Counted from the stretch's first letter, positions 44,537 through 53,926 are shown. The stretch is DNA of 60,172 nt from Subtercola boreus (GCF_003399625.1 NZ_NBXA01000012.1:1-60172); one strand, 5' to 3'. The notes: generated by a model not told the origin, from the letters alone. A program made the numbers and translations.

Positions 44537-47080
44537 CTACTCGGCGTCGCGAGCCTGGGCGGCGAGTGCCCGCTCGACGCCCGCGAGGTTCTCCACCACG
44601 AGCCGGCGGAGCGCTGCGGGCTCCGGGTCGGTCGCCAGCCAGGCGAGGGTCGCGTCGCGGAGCTCCACCGAGGCGAGTCCCGACGGGTACAGCCCCGTGA
44701 TCAGCGTTGCCGCGATCTGGTAGGTGCGGGTCTCCCAGAGCGTCTTCACGACCTCGAAGTACTTCGCGATGTACGGCGTGAGGAGCGAGGCATCCGATGC
44801 TCGCTGGAAGCCCACTGTGGTGGCCCGCACGATCAGGTTCGAGGCTGCGTCGCTGTCGACGAGGGATGCCCAGGCCGCCGCCTTGGCCTCCGCCGTCGGG
44901 ATCGACGCCCGCGCGCTCGCGGCCGACTGAGCACCCGACGCGGTGTTGTCCGCGGCGAGTGCCGCGTCGATCTCGGCACTGCCGGCCTGGCCTGCAGCCA
45001 CCAGGGCGGTGAGCAGGTCCCAGCTGAGGTCGGTGTCGATGCCGAGGCCCTCGAGAACGACGGAACCGTCGAGCAGCCCTGCCACGTGCCCGAGGGTCTC
45101 CTCGGTTCGGGCGGACGCTGCGAAGAACTTCACGAACTGGAACTGCTCGTCGGAGCCCGGCGCCGCGTTCCGCGCCAGCGCCCACAGCTCGTCGGCGGCC
45201 TGCGCCAGCGTCGAGGCCTGGAACGGCGGGGACACGTAGGAGTTCGCCGTCTGCACGACCTGGTTCAGCGCCGTGCGGAGCGTGGTCGACTCGTCTTCGG
45301 TCGCCACATTGCCGAGCACCAGGCGCACGAAGTCGCGGGGCTTCGTCTCGGCATCCCGTGTGGCATCCCACACCGAACCCCAGACGATCGCCCGGGCCAG
45401 CCCGTCTTCGATGGCCGCGAGGTGCGCGATCACGGTCGAGAGCGACTGCTCGTCGAGGCGGATCTTCGCGTAGGCGAGGTCATCGTCGTTCAGCAGCACG
45501 AGGTCGGGACGGTTCAGTCCGATCAGCTCATCGACCGAGGTCGAGGTGCCCGCGACATCCAGTTCCACCCGGTGGTTGCGGATCAGCGCACCCTCGTGCA
45601 TGTTGTAGAACCCGATGGCGAGACGGTGCGGGCGGATGGTCGGATACGCCTCGATGGCGCTCTGCTCGATCACGAACGAGGTGATCACCCCGTCGGCGTC
45701 GGTCTCGATGACCGGGCGCAGGGTGTTGACGCCCGCGGTCTCGAGCCAGTCGGCCGACCAGCCTGAGAGGTCGCGGCCGCTGGTGTGCTCGAGTTCGAGG
45801 AGCAGGTCGCTGAGTTCTGTGTTGCCGAACTGGTGCTTCTTGAAGTAGTGGCTGACCCCGGCGAGGAACTGCTCCTGGCCGACCCAGGCGACGAGCTGCT
45901 TCAGCACGGAGGCGCCCTTGGCGTAGGTGATGCCGTCGAAGTTCACCTGCACGTCGTCGAGGTCGTTGATGGTCGCGACGATCGGGTGGGTGGAGGGAAG
46001 CTGGTCCTGGCGGTACGCCCAGCTCTTCTCGGTCGAGGCGAAGGTCGCCCAGGCGCCTTTCCACTCGGTGGCCTCAGCGGTCGCGAGGGTGGAGGCGTAC
46101 TCGGCGAACGACTCGTTCAGCCAGAGGTCGTTCCACCACTTCATCGTGACCAGGTCGCCGAACCACATGTGCGCGAGCTCGTGCAGGATCGTCACGACGC
46201 GGCGCTCCCGCTGGGCATCCGTGACCTTCGAGCGGAACACGTAGGCCTCGGTGAACGTGATCGCGCCGGCATTCTCCATGGCGCCCGCATTGAATTCGGG
46301 CACGAAGAGCTGGTCGTACTTCGCGAACGGGTAGGGGTAGTCGAACGCCTTCTCGTAGAACTCGAAGCCCTGGCGGGTCTTCTCGAAAACGTAGTCGGCA
46401 TCCATGTACTGCGAGAGGGAGGCACGCGAGAAGACACCGAGCGGGATGACGCGGCCGTCGCTCGAGGTGAGTTCGCTCCGCTCGACGACATAGGGGCCAG
46501 CGACGATCGCGGTGACGTACGACGACAGGATGGGGGTCGGCTCGAAGCTCCACGTCGAGATGCCCTCGCCCGCTTCCACAGGCGCCGGGGTGGGGGAGTT
46601 CGACACGACCTGCCAGTAGCTCGGCGCGGTGACCGCGAAGGTGAAGGTCGCCTTGAGGTCGGGCTGCTCGAACACCGCGAAGACGCGGCGGGAGTCCGGA
46701 ACCTCGAACTGGCTGTACAGGTAGACCTCGCCGTCGACCGGGTCGACAAAGCGGTGGAGGCCCTCACCGGTGTTCGTGTAGAGCGCATCGCTCACGACGG
46801 TGAGCTCGTTCTCGGCCTGCAGGCCGTCGAGCTGGATGCGCACGCCGTCGCTGACGGCGGCGGGGTCGAGCTCGGTGCCGTTCAGCGTGACGCTCCGCAC
46901 CGTCTTCGTGATCGCGTCGATGAACGTCGAGGCGCCCTCGGTCGCCGTGAAGCGCACGGTCGTGGTGCTGAGGAACGTCTCAGGGCCGGTCGTCAGGTCG
47001 AGGCTGATGTCATAACTCGACGTCGAGACGAGCGAGGCGCGCTCGCGGGCCTCATCGCGGGTGAGATTCTCTCCAGGCAA
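44537..47080 (-). CDS. pepN: aminopeptidase N (M1 family)
   Basis: An 847-aa zinc aminopeptidase. The N-terminal beta-saddle domain is followed by the exopeptidase motif NAGAMENAGAITFTE, the zinc site VTILHELAHMWFGDLVTMKWW with the downstream Glu in LWLNESFAEY, and a helical ERAP1-like C-terminal domain. Length fits actinobacterial PepN. The start is TTG (MPGENLTRDEA) with GGAGAA upstream. It is divergent from rpiB. Cytoplasmic, in peptide turnover. Confidence 0.95.
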   Translation of the reverse strand: MPGENLTRDEARERASLVSTSSYDISLDLTTGPETFLSTTTVRFTATEGASTFIDAITKTVRSVTLNGTELDPAAVSDGVRIQLDGLQAENELTVVSDALYTNTGEGLHRFVDPVDGEVYLYSQFEVPDSRRVFAVFEQPDLKATFTFAVTAPSYWQVVSNSPTPAPVEAGEGISTWSFEPTPILSSYVTAIVAGPYVVERSELTSSDGRVIPLGVFSRASLSQYMDADYVFEKTRQGFEFYEKAFDYPYPFAKYDQLFVPEFNAGAMENAGAITFTEAYVFRSKVTDAQRERRVVTILHELAHMWFGDLVTMKWWNDLWLNESFAEYASTLATAEATEWKGAWATFASTEKSWAYRQDQLPSTHPIVATINDLDDVQVNFDGITYAKGASVLKQLVAWVGQEQFLAGVSHYFKKHQFGNTELSDLLLELEHTSGRDLSGWSADWLETAGVNTLRPVIETDADGVITSFVIEQSAIEAYPTIRPHRLAIGFYNMHEGALIRNHRVELDVAGTSTSVDELIGLNRPDLVLLNDDDLAYAKIRLDEQSLSTVIAHLAAIEDGLARAIVWGSVWDATRDAETKPRDFVRLVLGNVATEDESTTLRTALNQVVQTANSYVSPPFQASTLAQAADELWALARNAAPGSDEQFQFVKFFAASARTEETLGHVAGLLDGSVVLEGLGIDTDLSWDLLTALVAAGQAGSAEIDAALAADNTASGAQSAASARASIPTAEAKAAAWASLVDSDAASNLIVRATTVGFQRASDASLLTPYIAKYFEVVKTLWETRTYQIAATLITGLYPSGLASVELRDATLAWLATDPEPAALRRLVVENLAGVERALAAQARDAE

Positions 47081-47196
47081 CTGATGTTCTCCGAACTGGT
47101 CGTGGGGCTGATGCGGCGAACCCGGCCTCGTGGGCTGTGGGAGCCGCCGTTATTTCCGTCCTCCAGCCTAACCACTTGCAGGGCCCGGCTGACTTG

Positions 47197-47202
47197 TAAA
47201 CT
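47197..47202 (+). promoter_or_regulatory. -10 hexamer, leaderless promoter of rpiB
   Basis: TAAACT is 6 nt before the ATG at 47209. A TTGCAG at 47176-47181 could be the -35 (15-bp spacer). Confidence 0.55.
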
Positions 47203-47208
47203 CGGGGG

Positions 47209-47727
47209 ATGCGCATCCACCTCGGCACAGACCACGCGGGGCTCGACTTCAGCCGTCACCTCTTCGATCACCTGACCGCCGCCGGGCACGAGGTCATCGA
47301 CCACGGCCCAGCGGGATACGACCCCATCGACGACTACCCCTCGTTCTGCATCAACGCGGCGCTCGGCGTCGTGCGGGACCAGCGGGCCGGCGTCGAGGCG
47401 CTCGGCATCGTCTTCGGCGGGTCAGGCAACGGCGAGCAGATCGCGGCGAACAAGGTCAACGGCGCCCGGGCCGCGCTCGTCTGGAGCGAAGCGACGGCGC
47501 TTCTGGCCCGCCAGCACAACGACGCGAACCTGATTGCGATCGGTGCGCGCCAGCACACGGTCGACGAGGCCGTCGCCTTCATCGACACGTTCATCGCCGA
47601 GCCGTTCTCGTTCGAGGAGCGTCACGCGCGCCGCATCGCACAGCTCGCGGAGTACGAGGCGACGGGCGCCATCGCGGGCATCCACGTCGGTGCCGACGTC
47701 GCCGCCAGCGCGGCCTCCGCGGAGTAA
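47209..47727 (+). CDS. rpiB: ribose-5-phosphate isomerase B
   Basis: A 172-aa LacAB/RpiB-family isomerase interconverting ribose 5-phosphate and ribulose 5-phosphate. It has IHLGTDHAGLDFSRHL, the phosphate and catalytic loop GIVFGGSGNGEQIAANKVNG and ARQHNDANLIAIGARQH. As in other actinobacteria the catalytic Cys of the E. coli enzyme is not in the loop (GSGNGE). The C-terminal Ala/Ser tail is an extension. It is followed after 11 bp by the glycosylase gene. Confidence 0.94.
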   Translation: MRIHLGTDHAGLDFSRHLFDHLTAAGHEVIDHGPAGYDPIDDYPSFCINAALGVVRDQRAGVEALGIVFGGSGNGEQIAANKVNGARAALVWSEATALLARQHNDANLIAIGARQHTVDEAVAFIDTFIAEPFSFEERHARRIAQLAEYEATGAIAGIHVGADVAASAASAE

Positions 47728-47738
47728 CGGGTACCGGC

Positions 47739-48680
47739 ATGCCCGAGGGTCACTCCGTCCACCGCATCGCGCTGCAGTTCGAACGCGACTTCGTCGGCCA
47801 CACCGCCGCCATCAGCTCCCCGCAGGGCCGCTTCGCCGAGGGCGCCTCCGAGATCGATGGGCTTCGGATGCTGAGTTCCCACGCCATCGGCAAACAGATG
47901 TTCCTCGAGTTCGAGAACGACAAGTGGCTGCGCATCCACCTCGGTCTCTACGGCGCCTGGGACTTCTTCGGCATCGTGTCGCCGATCACCGACGAGTCGG
48001 ATGCCCGCGGCAGCATGGGCGCCCCGCGGCTTCGCCGGGCTCTCCGCATGGCCGAGAGCGAGTCGGCGAAGTCCACCGACCTCGAGACGTTCCCGCCCGA
48101 ACCGGTCGGCCAGGTGCGTGTGCGCCTCCTGACAGACGAGAGTGTCGCCGACCTGCGCGGGCCGACCGCCTGCGAGGTGATCGACTCCGCCCAGGTCGCC
48201 GTGGCGATCGACAAGCTCGGCCCCGACCCGGCCGAAGACGCCAGCCGGGCATCCGAAGACCGCTTCGTGAAGCGCGTGCGCACCAAACCGACGCCGATCG
48301 GGCTTCTGCTGATGGACCAGTCCGTCATCGCCGGCATCGGCAACGTCTACCGCGCTGAGCTTCTGTTCCGGGCGCGCCTGAACCCCCACACGCCCGGCAG
48401 GAACGTGTCGGTCAAGCGCCTGCGGGCGATCTGGCAGGACTGGGTGTACCTGCTCGACATCGGCATCCGCACGGGCATGATGCTCACGATGGACGACCTC
48501 TCTCCCGCCGATGAGGCGAAAGCGCGCCGCAGCCGTGCCGACCGGTACTGGGTGTACAAACGCGAGGGTCTACCCTGCCGCGTCTGCGGAACGAACATCC
48601 TGCTCGAAGAGATGGGCTCGCGAAAGCTCTACTGGTGCCCCAAAGACCAGAAGACGCCGCGCACGACGGTGGCGTCGTGA
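47739..48680 (+). CDS. nei: Fpg/Nei-family DNA glycosylase (endonuclease VIII-like)
   Basis: A 313-aa base-excision repair enzyme. The N-terminal catalytic Pro-Glu is in MPEGHSVHRIALQFERDF, the H2TH region reads LLMDQSVIAGIGNVYRAELLFRA, and the C-terminal zinc finger reads CRVCGTNILLEEMGSRKLYWCPKDQ. The fourth zinc ligand, normally Cys, is Asp (CPKD instead of CPxC). It starts 11 bp after rpiB and is likely co-transcribed. Confidence 0.92.
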   Translation: MPEGHSVHRIALQFERDFVGHTAAISSPQGRFAEGASEIDGLRMLSSHAIGKQMFLEFENDKWLRIHLGLYGAWDFFGIVSPITDESDARGSMGAPRLRRALRMAESESAKSTDLETFPPEPVGQVRVRLLTDESVADLRGPTACEVIDSAQVAVAIDKLGPDPAEDASRASEDRFVKRVRTKPTPIGLLLMDQSVIAGIGNVYRAELLFRARLNPHTPGRNVSVKRLRAIWQDWVYLLDIGIRTGMMLTMDDLSPADEAKARRSRADRYWVYKREGLPCRVCGTNILLEEMGSRKLYWCPKDQKTPRTTVAS

Positions 48681-48687
48681 GACGAGG

Positions 48688-48693
48688 TATCCT
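48688..48693 (+). promoter_or_regulatory. -10 hexamer, leaderless promoter
   Basis: TATCCT is followed by CGACTC and the ATG at 48700. Confidence 0.45.
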
Positions 48694-48699
48694 CGACTC

Positions 48700-49329
48700 A
48701 TGAGAGAAAACCAGAGCTTCGCCCAAGCCGATGACGACGAGATCCGCCGCCTGATCAGTGAGAACCCGTGGGTCACGCTGGTCAGCAACACGTCTCGTGG
48801 CCTCGTCGCGTCGCACTACCCGGTGGTGCTCGACGAGAGCGCCCCGGGCATCACGATCCTGAGTCATGTCGGGCGACCGGATGAACGCCTCCACGAACTC
48901 GGCCAGCACGAGGTGCTCGTGGTGGTGCAGGGCCCGCACGGCTACATCTCGCCGGGCTGGTACGACGCCGACCCGGCCGTGCCCACCTGGAACTTCACGG
49001 TGGCGCACCTGCACGGAGTGCCCGAGATCCTGCCGGCGGCTGAGAACCTCGAGGTGCTGGCCGCTCTGGTCGACCATTTCGAAGACAGGATGCCCGAGCC
49101 GCGCCGCATGCGGGGAACGCTCGAGAACGCCGAGTACGCGGCGCGGATCAGCGCGGGCACGGTCGGCTTCCGCCTCACTGCGACCCGCGTCGAGGCGAAG
49201 TGGAAGCTCAGCCAGAACCGTCCGGCCGAGACCGTCGAGCGGATCATCCACGAGCTGACCGACGGCGCCCACTACGCGAACCCCGCCCTCGCCGCCGAGA
49301 TGCGCCGCGTGCACCCCCTCGCCCCATGA
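48700..49329 (+). CDS. FMN-binding negative regulator-like protein (PaiB family)
   Basis: A 209-aa split-barrel flavin-fold protein. It has NPWVTLVSNTSRGLVASHYP, VVVQGPHGYISPGWYD, PTWNFTVAHLHGVP and the C-terminal AKWKLSQNRP motif, all as in PaiB. In Bacillus PaiB is a transcriptional repressor; in actinobacteria the role is unclear and may be enzymatic. The start is fixed by the -10 hexamer 6 nt upstream. The next gene overlaps its stop by 4 bp. Confidence 0.88.
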   Translation: MRENQSFAQADDDEIRRLISENPWVTLVSNTSRGLVASHYPVVLDESAPGITILSHVGRPDERLHELGQHEVLVVVQGPHGYISPGWYDADPAVPTWNFTVAHLHGVPEILPAAENLEVLAALVDHFEDRMPEPRRMRGTLENAEYAARISAGTVGFRLTATRVEAKWKLSQNRPAETVERIIHELTDGAHYANPALAAEMRRVHPLAP

Positions 49330-50864
49330 CGGATGACATCTTCCTGCAGGGCGGACGGATGCCCGGGCACGAGGGCACGTTCGATGTGCTCATGGCTGAC
49401 GGGCGGATCCGCGCCATCGTGCCGAGCGGCATCGTGTCGACTCCGGCCAGGTCACGCGCGCTGGCGCTCGACGGGCGCTTCTTCGTTCCCGGGCTCTGGG
49501 ACAACCATGTGCACTTCACCCAATGGGCGGCGCAGGGGCGCCGGCACGACTTCTCCTCGTGGACAGCCTCGGCCGCCGACGTGCTCTCGCGGGTGGCGTC
49601 GATCGCCGGCACCGGTACGGGCGCAGGAGCAGGCGCCGTGGGCAGAGCCGGCGGTGCGACGCTGGCGCCGCTCATCGGCTTCGGCCTCCGCGACGGGCTC
49701 TGGGACTCGGCGCTCGACCGCTTCGGTCTCGATACCGTGGCGGGTGGCCGGCAGGTCATCCTGATCAGCGGCGACCTGCACTGCTGCTGGCTGAATTCGG
49801 CAGCCCTCGCCCACTTCGGGTTCGACGGGCACCCGACGGGTGTGCTGCGGGAGGACGACTGTTTCCGGGTGACTGGCCTCGTGAACGACCTGAGCGCTGA
49901 GGCGGGCGACGAACTGGCGGCTGAAGCGGCCCGCGTGGCGGCCTCCCGTGGCGTGGTCGGCATCGTCGACCTCGAAATGGCCGACAACCTGGCCGTCTGG
50001 CGTCGACGCATCGGGGCCGGCCAGCGTGACCTCCGTGTTGCGGCAGGCATCTACGCCATCCACCTCGACCAGGCGATCGAGGCGCGGATGCGCACCGGCG
50101 ACATCGTTCCGAAGACCGGGGGACTGCTGAGCGTCGGCCCGTTCAAGGTCATCACCGACGGTTCCCTCAACACGCGCACCGCATACTGCTACGACGAATA
50201 CCCGGGACTCGAGGGCCAGGAGGGCTCCCGTGGAATGCTCACCGTGGCTCCGGATGACCTGCTCGCCCTGCTCGAACGGGCTACGGCCGCGGGCCTGGTG
50301 CCAGCGGTGCACGCGATCGGCGACCACGCCAATGCCCTCGCGCTCGACGTGTTCGAGCGACTCGGCACGGGCGGGCGCATCGAGCACGCCCAACTGGTCG
50401 CAGAGGCCGACTTCTCACGGTTCGCCGCGGCCGGGGTGACAGCCAGTGTCCAGCCCGAACACGCGATGGACGACCGCGACGTGGCGGACCACTTCTGGGT
50501 GGGCCGCACCGACCGCGCATTCGCGCTGGCATCCCTCCGGGCCTCCGGGGCGTCACTCCTGCTCGGCTCGGATGCGCCGGTCGCCCCGCTCGACCCGTGG
50601 GTGACGATGGCCGCGGCCGTCGGGCGTTCCCGCGACCAGCGCCCCCCGTGGCATCCGGAGCAGCGCATCGCGGCGGCTGAGGCTCTCGCTGCGTCGGCCA
50701 ACGGCACGTCGCTCATCGGCGTGGGCATGCCAGCCGACCTCGTCGTCACCGACCTCGACCCGCTCGCCTGCAGCACCGACGACCTCCGAAAGATGCCGGT
50801 CTCGGCGACCTTCCTCGCAGGTCGCCCGACGCACCTCGCCTCGTGGGCTGCGGCCCTCGCCTGA
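49326..50864 (+). CDS. amidohydrolase family protein (YtcJ-like)
   Basis: A 512-aa metal-dependent hydrolase of the amidohydrolase superfamily. It has FVPGLWDNHVHFTQWA (HxH metal ligands, about residue 60), LISGDLHCCWLNSAAL, GPFKVITDGSLNTRTAYC, VHAIGDHANALALDVFERL and LLGSDAPVAPLDPW (catalytic Asp), ending with a MPADLVVTDLDPL composite domain. The substrate is unknown; YtcJ-like enzymes often deacylate or hydrolyse amides. A Gly/Ala-rich insertion occurs near residues 95-115. It is translationally coupled to the PaiB-like gene. Confidence 0.88.
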   Translation: MTDDIFLQGGRMPGHEGTFDVLMADGRIRAIVPSGIVSTPARSRALALDGRFFVPGLWDNHVHFTQWAAQGRRHDFSSWTASAADVLSRVASIAGTGTGAGAGAVGRAGGATLAPLIGFGLRDGLWDSALDRFGLDTVAGGRQVILISGDLHCCWLNSAALAHFGFDGHPTGVLREDDCFRVTGLVNDLSAEAGDELAAEAARVAASRGVVGIVDLEMADNLAVWRRRIGAGQRDLRVAAGIYAIHLDQAIEARMRTGDIVPKTGGLLSVGPFKVITDGSLNTRTAYCYDEYPGLEGQEGSRGMLTVAPDDLLALLERATAAGLVPAVHAIGDHANALALDVFERLGTGGRIEHAQLVAEADFSRFAAAGVTASVQPEHAMDDRDVADHFWVGRTDRAFALASLRASGASLLLGSDAPVAPLDPWVTMAAAVGRSRDQRPPWHPEQRIAAAEALAASANGTSLIGVGMPADLVVTDLDPLACSTDDLRKMPVSATFLAGRPTHLASWAAALA

Positions 50865-50890
50865 CAGCCTCCGCTGAGACCGTCGTGCGG

Positions 50891-51379
50891 TCAGACCGTC
50901 GCGATGTGTGCGAAGAGGAACCAGCGGTCCTTCTCGAGGCTCCGCGCGATCTGGATCGCCACGTCCTGGCTGGGGGCATCGATAGCGCCCAGCTCGGTGA
51001 TCGCCTTGTTCACGCTGACGAGCAGCGCGTCGATCGAGGCGACGAGCACGGCCACCATGACCTCGGCGGGCTGGAACCCGGCGGGCAGCTCGGGGAGCGT
51101 CGTCTTCGCTGCGACGGTTCCGACGCGGGCGTCGATCGGCAGGCCCAGGGCGACGACGCGCTCAGCGGCGGTGTCGGCGTGGTCTTCGGCGTGCTCGACG
51201 ATCTCATCGATCAGCTCGTGCACGGCGATGAAGTTCGCGCCGCGAACGTGCCAGTGGGCCTGCTTGCCGTTCAGCACGAGAGCCTGCGAGTCGATGACGA
51301 CCTGGCTCAGGAACTGCGCGGCGGCGGCGGCGACATCCGGGTTGGACGAGCTCTTGGTGGTGGTGACAACGTCGGACAT
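50891..51379 (-). CDS. dps: Dps-family ferritin-like DNA-protection protein
   Basis: A 162-aa four-helix protein that stores iron in a dodecamer and protects DNA under oxidative or starvation stress. Ferroxidase residues are in NGKQAHWHVRGANFIAVHEL and DEIVEHAEDHADTAAERVVALG. The start at 51379 has AAGGGAG upstream; the longer frame to 51430 is less likely. The N-terminus is short and lacks a Lys-rich DNA-binding tail. Confidence 0.93.
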   Translation of the reverse strand: MSDVVTTTKSSSNPDVAAAAAQFLSQVVIDSQALVLNGKQAHWHVRGANFIAVHELIDEIVEHAEDHADTAAERVVALGLPIDARVGTVAAKTTLPELPAGFQPAEVMVAVLVASIDALLVSVNKAITELGAIDAPSQDVAIQIARSLEKDRWFLFAHIATV

Positions 51380-51515
51380 GACGTCTCCCTTCGTAAGTGT
51401 TCGACCCATCGGGCGGGTCATTGACTCCAACGTTACTCAGCCTCGAATGTTGCGCAAGCAAGCTGAGGCTCGGCTTAGGAAGGGCAGGATTACCTGTATT
51501 CATGCGGATCTCACG

Positions 51516-52019
51516 TCAGCAGCCACGCTGCTCGGAGTCTGTGGGCCAGCGGATGTCGAGCACAGTTCCGGGTTGCACGTTGAGCGGGTCCGAGCAGGGG
51601 AAGTTCACCCGGACGACGTCTGCGACCTGCAGGTTGAAGCGAGAGGCGATCGCGAGCACCTGGTCCTCCTTCACCACGGTGTAGCGGTATTCGTAGTCGT
51701 TGATCTGCTTCACCTTGCCGACCGCGTAGGACTGGGGGCCCGTGTCCTCGACCTCGGGCGTGTTCGCGGTGTTCCCGCCATCCGTCTGGCCGCCCATCGC
51801 ATTGGGCGGTGTGGGCGGGGGAGGCGGTTCCGGCGTGGTTGTGACCGTCGGGATCGGCGTGGGTGTCGGTGTCGGTGTCGGCGTGGGTGTCGGCGTGACC
51901 GTGATGGTCTGTGTGGGCGCCGGACTCAGCTTCATCGCCGTCGTGCAACCGGTCACGGTGAGCGCCGATACTGCCGCTATGGCGAGCAGGGCTGTGAGAC
52001 GCCGGCGGGAGTGGGGCAT
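51516..52019 (-). CDS. LysM-domain lipoprotein with Thr-Pro repeat linker
   Basis: A 167-aa protein. The signal peptide has lipobox VTGC (Cys 25). A linker of alternating Thr-Pro (TPTPTPTPTPTPIP, about residues 43-60) and Pro stretches holds the C-terminal LysM domain away from the membrane. The LysM domain (about residues 110-160) reads YTVVKEDQVLAIASRFNLQV and VNFPCSDPLNVQPGTVLDIRW. It binds peptidoglycan; function unknown. It opens the surface-protein locus. Confidence 0.88.
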   Translation of the reverse strand: MPHSRRRLTALLAIAAVSALTVTGCTTAMKLSPAPTQTITVTPTPTPTPTPTPTPIPTVTTTPEPPPPPTPPNAMGGQTDGGNTANTPEVEDTGPQSYAVGKVKQINDYEYRYTVVKEDQVLAIASRFNLQVADVVRVNFPCSDPLNVQPGTVLDIRWPTDSEQRGC

Positions 52020-52099
52020 CCACCCATCTTCGCTCGTCCGGCCGCGGTCGGACAGTCCTCATTTGTCAGGACGCGGCCGCGCCCAGGTTGGCCGGCGAG

Positions 52100-53926
52100 C
52101 TATTTCGCAACCGGTACGGCCGCACTCGTCCGGCTGGCTGTCACGTAGTGCGCCTTCGTCCCCGTCACCCTGACGCTGATCGAGGTGCCCGCGTCGGCCT
52201 TCACGAGGGTGTACGTCGATTTCGATGCACCGGGGATCGCCGATCCGTTCCGAAGCCACTGGTAGCTGAGCGCCACTGGGGCGGGGGTCCACGTTCCCGG
52301 CTGAGCAGTCAGCGTGTACCCCGCTTTGGCGGTACCCACCACCTTCGGCACCGGCATCGCCGACAGGGCGACCAGAGGGATGGAGACGGCCGCACTGGTT
52401 CTGATCGAGGTCGTGTAGCCCGCTTTCTTCACGGTCACGGTCACCGTCACCTTCGTGCCGGCGTCATCGACTGTCGGGGTGTACGTCGACTTCGTCGCTC
52501 CCGCGAGGGCGGTGCCGTTCCTTGACCACTGGTAGCTGTGCGTCACCGGCGCCGGCGCCCAGGTGCCCGCCTCGGCGGTCAGGATGCTTCCCACCTTCGC
52601 CGTGCCCATCACCGTCGGCACCGGCGCTGCCGTGAGCGGGTACGAGACCGACAGCGAGTAGGCCCTGCCCCAGGATGGCGCGTAGTCGTAGCCCGAGACA
52701 TCGATGTAGACGCGACCCTTCGGCAACGTGACCAGCTGGCTCCTCAGCCAGCTGCCGTCGTAACGATCGCCCGTCAGAGGGAAGCTGTAGAGACGGCTCC
52801 CGGATGCGCTCAGCACATCGACGTCGTACGACCTGTCGGCACCGAGGCCGGAGGGGAATCGCACGTCGAGGATCGTGCGACCCGCGACGGGCACATCGAT
52901 GGCGTAGTAGTCGTCGTCAGAGTTCGATGTTCCGAGGAGCGAGCCCGACACGGTGGTGCCGAGTGCCAGAACGTCTGCTCTGGATGTCGAGCCGTTCGGC
53001 TCGGTCTCGACCGTGCCAGCGGTGGAGGTCGCGGTCAGCGTGTACTTCTTACCCCAGGACGGCTGATACGAGTACCCCGAGATGTCGATGAACACCCGGC
53101 CCTTGGGCACGAACATCGCCTTCGAGCGGAGCGCCGATCCGTCGGACTGATCACCCGACACGGGAAAACCGAACAACGTGGTGCCTGTCGCGTTCAGAAC
53201 GTCGACGTAGTAAACGCGGTCTGTGCCGAGATCCGCGGGGAACTGCAGGTCGAGCGTGAGACGACCGTCTGCCGGCACATCGACGGCGTAGTAGTCGTCA
53301 TCATCGTTCGACGTGCCGAGCAGCGACGCCGAAATCCTCGAATTCAGAGCGAGAACGTCCGCCTTCGCCGTCGTTCCGTTCGGTTCGGTCTCCACGTGGC
53401 CGGGAGTCAACGACACTGTCAGCGAATACGGCCGCCCCCACGACGGTTGGTAGGAATACCCGGAGATGTCGATGTAGACCCGTCCCACCGGCGTGAACAT
53501 CACCTGTGACAGCAGCTTGGTGCCGTCGGACTCACCGCCGGACACCGGGAACCCGTACAGGGCCGAGCCCGTGGCGTTCCGCACAGTGACGTAGTAGGCC
53601 CGGTCGGTGCCGAGGTCTGATGGAAAGCGCAGATCGAGAAGCAGCCGTCCGTCTGCCGTCACATCGACGGCGTAGACGTCGTCGTCGGAGCTCGACGTGC
53701 CCTGCAGGGTGCCTGCGACGGTGGAACCGAGCGCCAGCACGTTCGCGGTGGATGTCGAACCATTGGGTTCGGATTCTGAAACGGTCGCCGCGGTCGCCGC
53801 GGTCGCCGCGGTCGCCGCGGTCGCCGCGGTCGTTCCGGTTGCCACCAACGCCACCGCCAGAAGCGCAGTCGACACAGCAAGGGCGAGTATCCGCCTCGGT
53901 CGACGCGCTACAGTCTCTTCGCTCAT
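52100..53926 (-). CDS. secreted repeat protein: three PPC-like domains plus two Ig-like domains
   Basis: A 608-aa protein. Signal peptide at residues 1-45, ending in an Ala-Ala-Thr repeat coded by a 9-bp tandem repeat. Three near-identical units of about 127 residues begin at about 51, 178 and 305, each with E-x-EPNG, a DDDYYAVDVP-like acidic strand, FPxxLGxDR, KGRVxIDxSGY and PSWG. They resemble pre-peptidase C-terminal (PPC) calcium-binding beta sandwiches. Two Ig-like repeats follow (about 431-608) with V-G-x-x-L-T-A, PGTW, SYQW and GYTTSIRTSA. No LPXTG or transmembrane end is seen, so it is probably released or loosely wall-bound. The ATG at 53926 follows CGGGGGAAA. Confidence 0.82.
   Translation of the reverse strand: MSEETVARRPRRILALAVSTALLAVALVATGTTAATAATAATAATAATVSESEPNGSTSTANVLALGSTVAGTLQGTSSSDDDVYAVDVTADGRLLLDLRFPSDLGTDRAYYVTVRNATGSALYGFPVSGGESDGTKLLSQVMFTPVGRVYIDISGYSYQPSWGRPYSLTVSLTPGHVETEPNGTTAKADVLALNSRISASLLGTSNDDDDYYAVDVPADGRLTLDLQFPADLGTDRVYYVDVLNATGTTLFGFPVSGDQSDGSALRSKAMFVPKGRVFIDISGYSYQPSWGKKYTLTATSTAGTVETEPNGSTSRADVLALGTTVSGSLLGTSNSDDDYYAIDVPVAGRTILDVRFPSGLGADRSYDVDVLSASGSRLYSFPLTGDRYDGSWLRSQLVTLPKGRVYIDVSGYDYAPSWGRAYSLSVSYPLTAAPVPTVMGTAKVGSILTAEAGTWAPAPVTHSYQWSRNGTALAGATKSTYTPTVDDAGTKVTVTVTVKKAGYTTSIRTSAAVSIPLVALSAMPVPKVVGTAKAGYTLTAQPGTWTPAPVALSYQWLRNGSAIPGASKSTYTLVKADAGTSISVRVTGTKAHYVTASRTSAAVPVAK
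53782..53826. repeat. 9-bp tandem repeat, five copies
   Basis: CGGTCGCCG is repeated five times without interruption, with a 6-bp partial sixth copy. It lies in the end of the signal-peptide coding region and encodes Thr-Ala-Ala units on the minus strand. The 9-bp unit keeps frame, so copy-number change would only alter signal-peptide length. Confidence 0.95.

Noticed and set aside
45785-47275. 496-aa plus-strand open frame over pepN and rpiB start
   Set aside because: Antisense to pepN; no recognisable protein features.
51840-51905. Repeats in the LysM lipoprotein gene as a CRISPR-like array
   Set aside because: They are in-frame Thr-Pro codon repeats of a linker, with no spacers.
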